Source of the DNA: Bacillota bacterium
Lineage (GTDB): Bacteria; Bacillota; Clostridia; Christensenellales; Aristaeellaceae
Length of the DNA: 64,000 bases
Assembly (NCBI GenBank): GCA_023404715.1
Contig: JAEYAR010000077.1
Span: 18,760-82,759 of the forward strand
Reading direction: 5' to 3'
Notes under the pieces: model-generated
What the model saw: the letters and a program-made list of their open reading frames with translations, nothing else
Database searches by the model: none
What the model was told of the DNA's origin: nothing
Made by a program: the position numbers and the translations under genes
In this document: positions 38,085 to 46,100 of the stretch, piece by piece
Numbering within the stretch: the first letter of the stretch is position 1
Layout of the letters: each line of letters opens with the position of its first letter

Positions 38085-38450
38085 ATGCAGCTGAATTTTT
38101 TAGATGGGGCTTTTTCCGTGCTCAAGGTGGACGAGCTGGCGCCGGAGATGCTCAGAAAGCCCTTCGTCTTTGCGGCGTGCACTGAAGACGAATGCTCGCT
38201 CGTATGCCGAACGCAGGACAAACCCGACCGTCATATCGCCTGCGAGGACGGTTGGGCGGCTTTTCGCGCCGCGGGTACGCTCGATTTTTCGCTGGTCGGC
38301 GTGCTGGCCGGCATTACGTGTGCGCTGGCCGAGGCCCGCGTGGGCGTATTCGTCGTATCGACATACGACACCGACTACGTGCTCATCAAGGAGGAACGGC
38401 ATCGCGACGCCATGCGGGCGCTTGAAAGCGCGGGCTATACCGTCTCATAA
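38085..38450 (+). CDS. ACT domain-containing protein
   Basis: 121 residues. The fold of the CASTOR/ACT_7 type is suggested by LDFSLVGVLAGITCALAEARVGVFVVSTYDTDYVLIKEE in the C-terminal half. Such domains bind amino acids and regulate partners. Its own role is unknown. The ATG at 38085 is preceded by CCGGAGGGA; upstream in-frame sequence lies within the hairpin repeat and is not part of the gene. LonB follows after 92 bp. Confidence 0.75.
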   Translation: MQLNFLDGAFSVLKVDELAPEMLRKPFVFAACTEDECSLVCRTQDKPDRHIACEDGWAAFRAAGTLDFSLVGVLAGITCALAEARVGVFVVSTYDTDYVLIKEERHRDAMRALESAGYTVS

Positions 38451-38542
38451 GCCCCAGGGAATTGCCCCCTGTAAGCAAGCCCCTGCATGCCTTTGGTTCC
38501 CGTCACACATGATAAAAGCGACATGTGACAGGGAAAGAAGGT

Positions 38543-40240
38543 ATGAATTTGCTCAGCTTCGTCTTGCTCGGCATACAGCTCGTCGTGACCGTCGTCATCG
38601 GCATTTACTTCTTCATTCAGCTCAGGCAGCAACAAAAACAGCAGCCTGCTGCGCGCCGTGAGAGCTCGCAGGAGATGGATCGCCTGCAGCGCATGCGGGC
38701 GGTTCGCCTCAGCGAACCGCTTAGCGAGCGCGTACGCCCCATGAAATTCGAGGATATCATCGGCCAGGAAGAGGGCATCCGCTCGCTCAAGGCCATTCTT
38801 TGCGGGCCCAACCCACAGCACGTCATCATCTACGGACCGCCCGGTATTGGAAAAACCTGCGCCGCGCGCCTCGTGCTAGAGGCGGCCAAGCATACGGAGG
38901 GCACGCCTTTTGGGCCGAACGCCCCTTTTATCGAGATGGACGCGACCTGCGTACGCTTCGACGAACGCGCGATCGCCGATCCGCTGATCGGCAGCGTGCA
39001 CGACCCGATCTACCAGGGCGCGGGCCCGCTGGGCGTGCAGGGCGTACCTCAGCCCAAGCCCGGCGCGGTCAGCAAGGCGCACGGGGGCGTTCTGTTTCTC
39101 GACGAAATCGGGGAACTGCACCCAACACAGATGAACAAGCTGCTTAAGGTGCTCGAGGACCGCAAAGTTTTCTTCGAATCGGCTTACTACAGCCCGGAAG
39201 ACATGTCTGTGCCGCGTTACATCCACGACATCTTCAAGAACGGCATGCCGGCGGATTTTCGGCTGGTCGCCGCGACGACCCGCAGCTCGAACGATTTGCC
39301 GCCCGCGCTGCGCTCTAGATGCATGGAAATCTATTTTAGGGCGCTGGAGCCGCATGAAATCGCGACCATCGCTATGGGCGCAGCTGTACGCGCGGGCTTC
39401 GAGATGGCTGAGGAACAGGCGCAGCTCGTGGGACGCTACGCCACATGCGGGCGCGACGCCGTCAACATCGTACAGATGGGCGCAGGCGTAGCGCAGCTGG
39501 AGGAGCGAAACTGCATCACGCGCGAGGATATCGAGTGGGTGGTCGACAGCGGCCACTATCCGGTACGGCCGGAGCAGCAGGCCTCGCTTGAGTGCGGCGT
39601 CGGCAGCGTACACGGGCTGGCGGTCTACGGCTGCCATCAAGGCGCGGTCATGGACATCGAGGCCGTCGCCGTGCCTGGCACGGGCAAAATCGTGGTCACT
39701 GGTATCGCGGAGGAGGAGGAGATCGGCTCCCCGGGTCATCTCATTCGCCGCAAGAGCACTGCGCGCGGATCCGCCGAGAACGTGCAGACGCTGCTGCGCC
39801 GCATGCGCTATGATGTGGACGACGTCGACCTGCACATCAATTTTCCGGGCGGCGCGCCGGTGGATGGGCCCAGCGCAGGTGTTGCGATGGCCGTAGCCGC
39901 CGTCTCCGCGCTGCTCGGTCGAGCGGTGAACGGCGCGACGGCCGTGACGGGCGAAATCTCAGTGCGCGGCGACGTAAAGCCCGTCGGCGGCGTGCCCAGC
40001 AAGGTGGAGGCGGCCAAGCGCGCGGGGCTGCGCCGCGTGTTTGTGCCCGTGGAAAACTACCTAGAGCGCTTTGCCAAAACAGGCATCGAGGTCATCCCGA
40101 TCAAAACGCTGGACGACGCCCTAAGCGGCATGCTGGTGGATACGGCGCCGGTTGAAGACGCTCAGTCAGCCGGCCACGCGGACGCTGCGCTCGCGGCGCA
40201 GAGCGTGCAGGCGCAGGCAGGCAGACCGCTTTCCAACTGA
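38543..40240 (+). CDS. lonB: ATP-dependent protease LonB (sporulation type)
   Basis: 565 residues. An N-terminal membrane helix (LLSFVLLGIQLVVTVVIGIYFFIQL) is followed by an AAA+ domain with Walker A GPPGIGKT, and a Lon protease domain with Ser in PVDGPSAGVAM and Lys in GGVPSKVEAAKRAG. This is shorter than LonA because the large N-domain is missing. In Bacillus subtilis lonB is expressed in the forespore. The ATG at 38543 has AAAGAAGG upstream. LonA follows with its own promoter, an arrangement also seen in Bacilli. Confidence 0.93.
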   Translation: MNLLSFVLLGIQLVVTVVIGIYFFIQLRQQQKQQPAARRESSQEMDRLQRMRAVRLSEPLSERVRPMKFEDIIGQEEGIRSLKAILCGPNPQHVIIYGPPGIGKTCAARLVLEAAKHTEGTPFGPNAPFIEMDATCVRFDERAIADPLIGSVHDPIYQGAGPLGVQGVPQPKPGAVSKAHGGVLFLDEIGELHPTQMNKLLKVLEDRKVFFESAYYSPEDMSVPRYIHDIFKNGMPADFRLVAATTRSSNDLPPALRSRCMEIYFRALEPHEIATIAMGAAVRAGFEMAEEQAQLVGRYATCGRDAVNIVQMGAGVAQLEERNCITREDIEWVVDSGHYPVRPEQQASLECGVGSVHGLAVYGCHQGAVMDIEAVAVPGTGKIVVTGIAEEEEIGSPGHLIRRKSTARGSAENVQTLLRRMRYDVDDVDLHINFPGGAPVDGPSAGVAMAVAAVSALLGRAVNGATAVTGEISVRGDVKPVGGVPSKVEAAKRAGLRRVFVPVENYLERFAKTGIEVIPIKTLDDALSGMLVDTAPVEDAQSAGHADAALAAQSVQAQAGRPLSN

Positions 40241-40266
40241 GAAACACCGTCCGTCGGGACTTCGAC

Positions 40267-40295
40267 TTGTCAAAAGGCCGCCGGACGGGTATAAT
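40267..40295 (+). promoter_or_regulatory. SigA-type promoter of lon
   Basis: TTGTCA (40267-40272), 17-base spacer, consensus TATAAT (40290-40295), 41 bp before the TTG start. Confidence 0.88.
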
Positions 40296-40335
40296 AAAGG
40301 TTCATACAAAGATTTGAAATAGAGGAGGGCTGACA

Positions 40336-42675
40336 TTGGCGCAAACAAAGAAAAGCAAGCCACAGCCTGAATTGTTGCCGATGCTGCCGCTTCGAGGCCT
40401 CATGGTGTTTCCGCACATGGTGCTGCACTTTGATGTGGGACGCAAAAAATCGGTGCAGGCGCTCGAACGCGCGATGGTCGAGGATCAGCGCATCTTTCTC
40501 ACCGCGCAGCACGACGCGGACGTGGACGATCCCTCCATCAAGGATATCTGCAGCGTAGGCACGATCGCAAACGTCAAGCAGGTGCTCAAGCTACCCGGGG
40601 ATACGCTGCGGGTGCTGGTGGAGGGCCTGACGCGCGCGCGTCTGGAGGCGATCGTCGAGGAGGAGCCATGCTATATGGCCACGGTGATTCCCGACGCGCA
40701 AAAGCCCGTGCGCAGGACCCTGGAGGTGCAAGCGCTCGTGCGCACGACGCACCAATTTACCGAGGAGTTCAGCAAGATCAGCGGCCGTCTGTCGACCGAC
40801 ACGCTGCAGTCGATCCTCGGCATCGAGGATCCGGCGCAGCTGGCCGATGTCATCGCCGCAAACGTGCTGGTGAAGCCGGAAGAGCGCCAAAGCGTGCTCG
40901 AGCAATTCGACGTCGTAGAGCGCCTAGAGATGGTGTGCACCATCCTCGCGCATGAGACGGAGCTCGCAGGCGTCGAGAAGCAAGTGCAGGCTCGCGTCAA
41001 AAAACAGATTGAAAAGAACCAAAAGGATTATTTCCTACGCGAACAGATCAAGGCGATCCAGACGGAGCTTGGGGATAAAGAGGCCGGCGACGTGGACGAG
41101 CTGCGCGAGCGGCTCGCCCGTATGAAGCTGCCGGACGAGGCGCGCGACAAGGTGACGAGGGAGCTGGAGCGGCTTTCGCGCATGGCGCCGGGTTCGCCTG
41201 AAATCGGCGTCACGCGCACCTATGTCGAATGGATCCTCGATCTACCGTGGGACGTCACGACGCCGGATAATCTGGACCTGCGCCGCGCGCGCCGGGTGCT
41301 GGGCGAGGATCATTTCGGCTTGGAAAAGGTCAAGGAGCGCATCATCGAATACCTCGCCGTGCGCCGCATCAAAAACGATATGAAGGGGCCGATCCTCTGC
41401 TTCGTAGGCCCTCCCGGCGTAGGCAAGACATCGATCGCCCGCAGCATCGCCAGGGCGCTCGGTCGAAAGTTCGTGCAGATGTCGCTGGGCGGCGTGCGCG
41501 ACGAGGCGGAGATACGGGGGCACCGGCGCACCTATATTGGGGCGATTCCGGGGCGCATCATCTCCTCTATCAAACAGGCGGGCACATCCAATCCGGTCTT
41601 CCTGTTCGACGAGATCGACAAGATGGCGTCGGATTTCCGTGGCGATCCGGCCAGCGCGATGCTCGAGGTGCTCGACGGCGCGCAGAACTTCGCCTTCCGC
41701 GACCATTATCTGGAACTTGCGTTCGACCTGTCGCACGTCATGTTCCTGACGACGGCCAACTCGACCGATACCATCCCGCGGCCGCTGCTGGACCGCATGG
41801 AAGTCATCGAAATCTCCGGCTATACGGAGGAGGAAAAGCTGAATATCGCCAAGCGCCATCTGTTACCCAAGCAGATTGCGGAGCACGGGCTTGAACCCAA
41901 GAGCGTGCGCGTCAGCGACGCGGTGATGCTCAAGATCATCGAGGGGTACACGCGCGAGGCGGGCGTGCGCAAGCTGGAACGCACGCTGGCCAAGATCGTC
42001 CGCAAGGCTGCCGTTCGAATGCTGGACGACGGCACAAAGCTCGAATCCATCACCGCCTCGCGCCTGCAGGAGGATCTGGGGGCGCCGCGCTATCGCCATG
42101 AGCAGGCGGGCAAGCAGCCGGAAGTCGGCGTGGTCAACGGGCTCGCCTATACGGTCGTAGGCGGGGATACCCTGCAGATCGAGACGACGACCATGCCGGG
42201 GACGGGGATGCTGGAGCTGACGGGCTCGCTGGGGGACGTCATGAAGGAAAGCGCGCGCGCCGCAAAATCGTATGTGCGCGCGCACGCGGCTGATTTGGGT
42301 ATCGCCCCTGGTTTCTATAAGGACCTGGACATTCATATTCACGTGCCGGAGGGCGCGGTGCCCAAAGACGGCCCGAGCGCGGGCGTGACGATGACGACGG
42401 CGCTGGTATCGGCGCTCACGGGCATCCCCGTGCGCCCGAATGTGGCCATGACGGGCGAGGTGACGCTGCGCGGCCGCGTGCTGCCCATCGGGGGACTCAA
42501 GGAAAAGCTGCTGGCGGCCTACCGCGCGGGGATCGACACCGTTTTGATCCCCAAGGAGAACGTAAAGGATTTGGAAGAGGTACCGGAGGTCGTGACGCAG
42601 AAGCTGAAGATTGTGCCGGTGGTCGACGTGAGCGAGGTGCTTAAGGCGGCGCTCACAGGCAAACCGCAGGCGTAG
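40336..42675 (+). CDS. lon: ATP-dependent protease LonA
   Basis: Housekeeping AAA+ protease, 779 residues. The N-terminal substrate domain (LPMLPLRGLMVFPHMVLHFDVGR), AAA+ domain with Walker A GPPGVGKTSIARSIA, and C-terminal protease domain are in the usual order. Catalytic Ser is in PKDGPSAGVTM and Lys in LPIGGLKEKLLAAYRAG. TTG is the start, 7 bases after AGAGGAGGG. engB follows 24 bp after the stop, an order conserved in Bacilli. Confidence 0.97.
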   Translation: MAQTKKSKPQPELLPMLPLRGLMVFPHMVLHFDVGRKKSVQALERAMVEDQRIFLTAQHDADVDDPSIKDICSVGTIANVKQVLKLPGDTLRVLVEGLTRARLEAIVEEEPCYMATVIPDAQKPVRRTLEVQALVRTTHQFTEEFSKISGRLSTDTLQSILGIEDPAQLADVIAANVLVKPEERQSVLEQFDVVERLEMVCTILAHETELAGVEKQVQARVKKQIEKNQKDYFLREQIKAIQTELGDKEAGDVDELRERLARMKLPDEARDKVTRELERLSRMAPGSPEIGVTRTYVEWILDLPWDVTTPDNLDLRRARRVLGEDHFGLEKVKERIIEYLAVRRIKNDMKGPILCFVGPPGVGKTSIARSIARALGRKFVQMSLGGVRDEAEIRGHRRTYIGAIPGRIISSIKQAGTSNPVFLFDEIDKMASDFRGDPASAMLEVLDGAQNFAFRDHYLELAFDLSHVMFLTTANSTDTIPRPLLDRMEVIEISGYTEEEKLNIAKRHLLPKQIAEHGLEPKSVRVSDAVMLKIIEGYTREAGVRKLERTLAKIVRKAAVRMLDDGTKLESITASRLQEDLGAPRYRHEQAGKQPEVGVVNGLAYTVVGGDTLQIETTTMPGTGMLELTGSLGDVMKESARAAKSYVRAHAADLGIAPGFYKDLDIHIHVPEGAVPKDGPSAGVTMTTALVSALTGIPVRPNVAMTGEVTLRGRVLPIGGLKEKLLAAYRAGIDTVLIPKENVKDLEEVPEVVTQKLKIVPVVDVSEVLKAALTGKPQA

Positions 42676-42699
42676 CGCAAGAGACGAAAGAGGTGCATC

Positions 42700-43338
42700 A
42701 TGGAGATCAAGCGGGCAATATTCACGACGTCTATGGCCGAGTATCGCGATTACCCGGGCATCGGCCTGGTCGAAATGGCGATCGCGGGCAAGAGCAATGT
42801 AGGCAAGTCCTCGATGATCAACAGGCTTTGCCGCCAGAATAAGCTGGCGCGCACCAGCAGCACGCCCGGCAAGACGCGGCTGCTCAACGTCTATACGATC
42901 AACGAGGCGCTGCAGCTGATCGACCTGCCGGGATATGGGTTTGCCAAGGTGGCCAAAGGCGAGAAACTGCGTTGGATGGACATGATGGAGGGGTACTTTG
43001 ACGATACCGCCACGCTGCGGCACGTGCTGCATCTCGTGGATATCCGCCACGACCCGACGGCGGACGACCGAGATATGAACGCCTTCTTGCGCGCGCGCGA
43101 CATTCCCTTTACGGTGATCGCCACAAAAGCCGACAAGATCAGCCGGGGGGCGCGCATGAAGCACATCGCGGCGATTTGCCGCGGTTTGAGCGTGCAGCCG
43201 TGGGAGATCATCCCGTTTTCGTCCGAGGACGGCACGGGCCGAGAGCAGGTGCTCGCGCTGATCGAGAAGGTCATGGTAGACGGCGCGCAGGAAGGGCTGA
43301 AGGCCGTCACGGGGCAGGACGCACAGGGAGAAGAATAA
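42700..43338 (+). CDS. engB: Ribosome biogenesis GTPase EngB/YsxC
   Basis: GTPase needed for late 50S assembly, 212 residues. G1 is AGKSNVGKSSMI, G3 DLPGYGFA, G4 TKADK. It is co-transcribed with lon. AGAGGTGCATC lies upstream of the ATG. Its stop is followed immediately by an A-run, hairpin and repeat element of site B. Confidence 0.95.
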   Translation: MEIKRAIFTTSMAEYRDYPGIGLVEMAIAGKSNVGKSSMINRLCRQNKLARTSSTPGKTRLLNVYTINEALQLIDLPGYGFAKVAKGEKLRWMDMMEGYFDDTATLRHVLHLVDIRHDPTADDRDMNAFLRARDIPFTVIATKADKISRGARMKHIAAICRGLSVQPWEIIPFSSEDGTGREQVLALIEKVMVDGAQEGLKAVTGQDAQGEE

Positions 43339-43360
43339 AAAAAGCGGGCAAGCCCGCTTT
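43337..43360 (-). terminator. Hairpin with T-run on the minus strand (left end of site B)
   Basis: AAAGCGGGC/GCCCGCTTT (43341-43360) with a poly-A run at 43337-43343 on the + strand. It would stop transcripts from the D,D-carboxypeptidase gene that cross the repeat. Confidence 0.65.
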
Positions 43361-43573
43361 GGCCGTCGACAAAGTCGACGGCCTCGTGCAAAATGAGCAC
43401 TCATTTTGCACGAAGATCACAGGAGATGTTTAGCGCGGAGCGCTCCGCAACGCCGTACCCCGCGCAACTTGCGCGGGGCATAACAGGCAGAGCCGGTCGA
43501 TACGAATCCATATGAAGGGGAATCCTCCCCTTCATGCATCCCCAACGAAGTGACTGGGTTTTTTAATAGACTG

Positions 43574-43595
43574 AAGCGGGCTTGCCCGCTTTTTT
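43574..43595 (+). terminator. Intrinsic terminator for the lon-engB operon (right end of site B)
   Basis: AAGCGGGC/GCCCGCTT (43574-43591) followed by T to 43595. It lies about 235 bp after the engB stop, beyond the repeat. Confidence 0.75.
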
Positions 43596-45099
43596 ATCGA
43601 TACGATCTCGACTTGGGTTCAGGTAGGCGCACTTCTCGCGCCTTTTTCTTTTTGCGAAGCGAACGGAACCTGCGGATGAGCAGAAAGAGGATGAACGCGA
43701 AGACGGCCGGGACGGCGACGTACTCCATGGAAAAGCGGGGAAGGGGGTTTTCGTCCTCCAGCGTGTAGCGCTCGATTTCCTCCAGCGTCGGCGGACCGTC
43801 CTGCCGGGCGGCGACGGAGCGCGTGGCGTATAGTTCATACTCAACCGTATCCCCGCCGCGGGGATAGAAGGTGAGGATGCCCATCACGTCGCCCTCGTAG
43901 ATGGGCGCGCGGAACTCGCGCGTCCAGTTGACGTGAGAGATGCTGGAAAAGTTATCCTTCATGGTTTCGATTTCGTCTTTGGTGCCGACGACGTGCACCT
44001 CGGCGTCTTCGTCCATAGGCCGGATGCCGAGCTTGATCGTGCCGTATTTTTCCTCGTCGTTCACGTAATCGTTCAGCGCGAAGCCCGCGATATCGATGTA
44101 GCGCGGATCCTCGTTATAGATGCTGATCGGGTCTGTGCTGATGAACTGTGAGAAGCCATATTCCATCAGCATTTTCGTGTCGTTCCATCGGCCGTACGGG
44201 GACGTATAGAAGACGACGCTCAGCAGCTCGACGCCGTTGCGGTCGGCGGCGCCGACATAGCAATAACCCGCTTTGCTGTGAAAGCCCGTCTTGACGCCGA
44301 TGCCCTCGGGATAATAATAGGGATTGTCGTCGCCGTCGTTCTTTTTAGGCCGGATGAACATATTTTCGGAAAGCAGATGGCGCTCCGCCTGCGTATTGGT
44401 CGCTGGCATCGAGTATTGATAGGTGCTGACGATATCTCGGAACGTATCCACCTGCATGGCGGCGCGCGCGATGATCGCCATATCGCTTACCGTCGCATAG
44501 TGCGCTTCGTCATGATAGCCGTGCGAATTGGCAAAATGCGTGTTTTCGCTGCAGCCGAGCATCGACGCCGTCTCATTCATCAGGTTTACAAACTCTGCTT
44601 CAGAGCCCGAAACGTATTCGGCGATGGCTTTTGAGCCGTCGTTGCCGGACTTGACCATCGTGCCGTAGAGCAGGTCCTTCAGCTTGACCCTTTCCCCGGG
44701 GCGCAGACCGATTTTGGACGAATCGCTCGGGATATTCACCGCTTCCTCGGAGATTTCCACTTCGTCTTCCAGGTCGCCAAACTGGATGCCGAGCAATGCC
44801 GTCAAAATCTTGGTCGTACTGGCTGGATACATCGCCACGTTTTCGTTTTTGGCAAAGATCACGGTGCCCGTCTCCATTTCGACCAAAATGGCCGCCTCAG
44901 CCAACAGCATATCGGGCTCCAGAAGGTCGGGGTTTTTGTCATCCCAGCGAACGACGTCGGGGGCATACGTCGGATTGACGAACTTATCGGGATCGGGCGT
45001 CGGGGTTGGGGCTGCGAGAGCGGAGCCCGACGCCAACGCATAGACAAACAGAAACAGCACGATCGATCTGCGCAGATACGTAAAGCGCGCCTTATTCAA
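43594..45099 (-). CDS. D-alanyl-D-alanine carboxypeptidase (DacF/PBP5 type)
   Basis: Trims peptidoglycan stem peptides outside the membrane, 501 residues. A signal peptide (SIVLFLFVYALASGSALA) precedes the S11 peptidase domain with SxxK (STTK, residues about 93-96), SGN and KTG (GVKTGFHSKAG). A PBP5-type C-terminal beta domain and a final membrane helix (VPAVFAFILFLLIRRF) with a basic tail anchor it. The start is TTG, 10 bases after AAAGGAGGGA. It is divergent from the response regulator gene. Being near a cell-wall-type two-component system suggests shared control, but this is inference. Confidence 0.92.
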   Translation of the reverse strand: MNKARFTYLRRSIVLFLFVYALASGSALAAPTPTPDPDKFVNPTYAPDVVRWDDKNPDLLEPDMLLAEAAILVEMETGTVIFAKNENVAMYPASTTKILTALLGIQFGDLEDEVEISEEAVNIPSDSSKIGLRPGERVKLKDLLYGTMVKSGNDGSKAIAEYVSGSEAEFVNLMNETASMLGCSENTHFANSHGYHDEAHYATVSDMAIIARAAMQVDTFRDIVSTYQYSMPATNTQAERHLLSENMFIRPKKNDGDDNPYYYPEGIGVKTGFHSKAGYCYVGAADRNGVELLSVVFYTSPYGRWNDTKMLMEYGFSQFISTDPISIYNEDPRYIDIAGFALNDYVNDEEKYGTIKLGIRPMDEDAEVHVVGTKDEIETMKDNFSSISHVNWTREFRAPIYEGDVMGILTFYPRGGDTVEYELYATRSVAARQDGPPTLEEIERYTLEDENPLPRFSMEYVAVPAVFAFILFLLIRRFRSLRKKKKAREVRLPEPKSRSYR

Positions 45100-45172
45100 G
45101 CAAGCTGTCCCTCCTTTTGATTTGGCCGCAAGCGAATGAGCTTTCAGTAACGCCGCCGATAGGCGTCCCTTT

Positions 45173-45201
45173 ACTATAGCATGTTTTGAACCGGTTGTAC
45201 A
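45173..45201 (-). promoter_or_regulatory. Probable promoter of the D,D-carboxypeptidase gene
   Basis: Minus strand: TGTACA (45201-45196), 17-base spacer, extended -10 TGC-TATAGT (45178-45173). Confidence 0.55.
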
Positions 45202-45328
45202 GACTTTAACGCGCTTCGTTCCGGCTCCGTCTCAGCCTGAAAGGGGCCCGAAATGCAATTATGACGAATCACACCCTTATATATTACGAACATGTGGTGA
45301 AATTATTGCATTTTTCTTTCGAATTGGG

Positions 45329-45358
45329 TTGATTTTGGCCTGCACGGGAGGTTACAAT
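45329..45358 (+). promoter_or_regulatory. Probable promoter of the two-component operon
   Basis: TTGATT (45329-45334), 18-base spacer, TACAAT (45353-45358), 50 bp before the response regulator ATG. Confidence 0.6.
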
Positions 45359-45407
45359 AAGCATATACAGATTTACAGCGCTGTGTGAGGAAAGGGTGGG
45401 ACCTTCG

Positions 45408-46100
45408 ATGGCCAAACGTATCTTACTCGTAGACGATGAGCCGCTCATCGTAAAGGGGCTTCGCTTCAGCCTTGAACAGGACGGCTATGTCATCGACTCC
45501 GCCGCAGACGGAGAAGAGGCGGTCAATAAATTCTTTTCAGGGTCATATGACCTGATCTTGCTGGACGTCATGCTGCCGCGGATGAGCGGCATTGACGTTT
45601 GCCAACGCATTCGCGAGCGGTCCAACGTGCCGATCATCATGTTGACGGCCAAAGGCGAGGATATGGATAAGATTCTCGGCCTGGAATACGGCGCGGACGA
45701 CTACATGACGAAGCCCTTCAACATTCTGGAGGTCAAGGCACGCATCAAGTCGATCTTCCGCCGTACCGCGCCCGCGGCGGAATCGGAGGACAAAAAGGTC
45801 GTGCGCGTGCACGATTTGGAGGTCAATTTTGCCAACCGGTCCGTGACGCTGGGCGGGCGGGACGTCAAGCTGACGGCCAAGGAATTCGACCTTTTGCAGC
45901 TGTTCATCACAAACCGCGGCAAGGTATACAGCCGCGAGAACATGCTGGAGACGGTCTGGAAGTATGATTACCTGGGCGATATCCGCACGGTTGACGTCCA
46001 CATCCGACGCTTGCGCGAAAAGATTGAACGTGATCCGACCCAGCCTGAATTTATCCTGACCAAATGGGGAGTGGGTTACTATTTCACGGACAAAGATTAA
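45408..46100 (+). CDS. OmpR/PhoB family response regulator (WalR/MtrA-like)
   Basis: 230 residues. The receiver domain begins KRILLVDDEPLIVKGLRF; the phosphorylated Asp is in YDLILLDVMLPRMSG, Thr in IIMLTAKGE, Lys in DDYMTKPF. The C-terminal winged-helix domain (KLTAKEFDLLQLFITNRGKVYSRENMLETVW ... VDVHIRRLREKIE) binds DNA. The ATG at 45408 fits the family start; a GTG 12 bases upstream would add MGPS. It overlaps the kinase frame. Followed by kinase and GerMN genes, as in the actinobacterial mtrA-mtrB-lpqB order. Confidence 0.93.
   Translation: MAKRILLVDDEPLIVKGLRFSLEQDGYVIDSAADGEEAVNKFFSGSYDLILLDVMLPRMSGIDVCQRIRERSNVPIIMLTAKGEDMDKILGLEYGADDYMTKPFNILEVKARIKSIFRRTAPAAESEDKKVVRVHDLEVNFANRSVTLGGRDVKLTAKEFDLLQLFITNRGKVYSRENMLETVWKYDYLGDIRTVDVHIRRLREKIERDPTQPEFILTKWGVGYYFTDKD

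Larger units (their letters stand above)
43337..43595. repeat. Modular hairpin-repeat element, site B
   Basis: Internal modules: GGCCGTCGAC/GTCGACGGCC (43361-43383), TCGTGCAAAATGA/TCATTTTGCACGA (43384-43413), a 14-bp perfect palindrome (43435-43448), CCCCGCGCA/TGCGCGGGG (43458-43478), a 20-bp block shared with site A (43486-43505), ATGAAGGGGA/TCCCCTTCAT (43512-43535) and a 21-bp block found inverted at site C (43530-43550). The outer ends are inverted copies of one hairpin, AAGCGGGC/GCCCGCTT, with runs of A on the left and T on the right. No gene is seen inside. Confidence 0.85.
45100..45407. other. Divergent intergenic region with both promoters and a distant inverted repeat
   Basis: 308 bp. 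Besides the two promoters it holds AAATGCAAT (45251-45259) and its reverse complement ATTGCATTT (45305-45313), 45 bases apart, in an AT-rich stretch. They might be operator half-sites or chance. Nothing else was recognised. Confidence 0.5.

Noticed and set aside
37871..38185. Open frames through the site A and B repeats (e.g. the FCTKITGDV-like peptide)
   Set aside because: They follow the hairpin DNA, have no ribosome site, and stop at random places.
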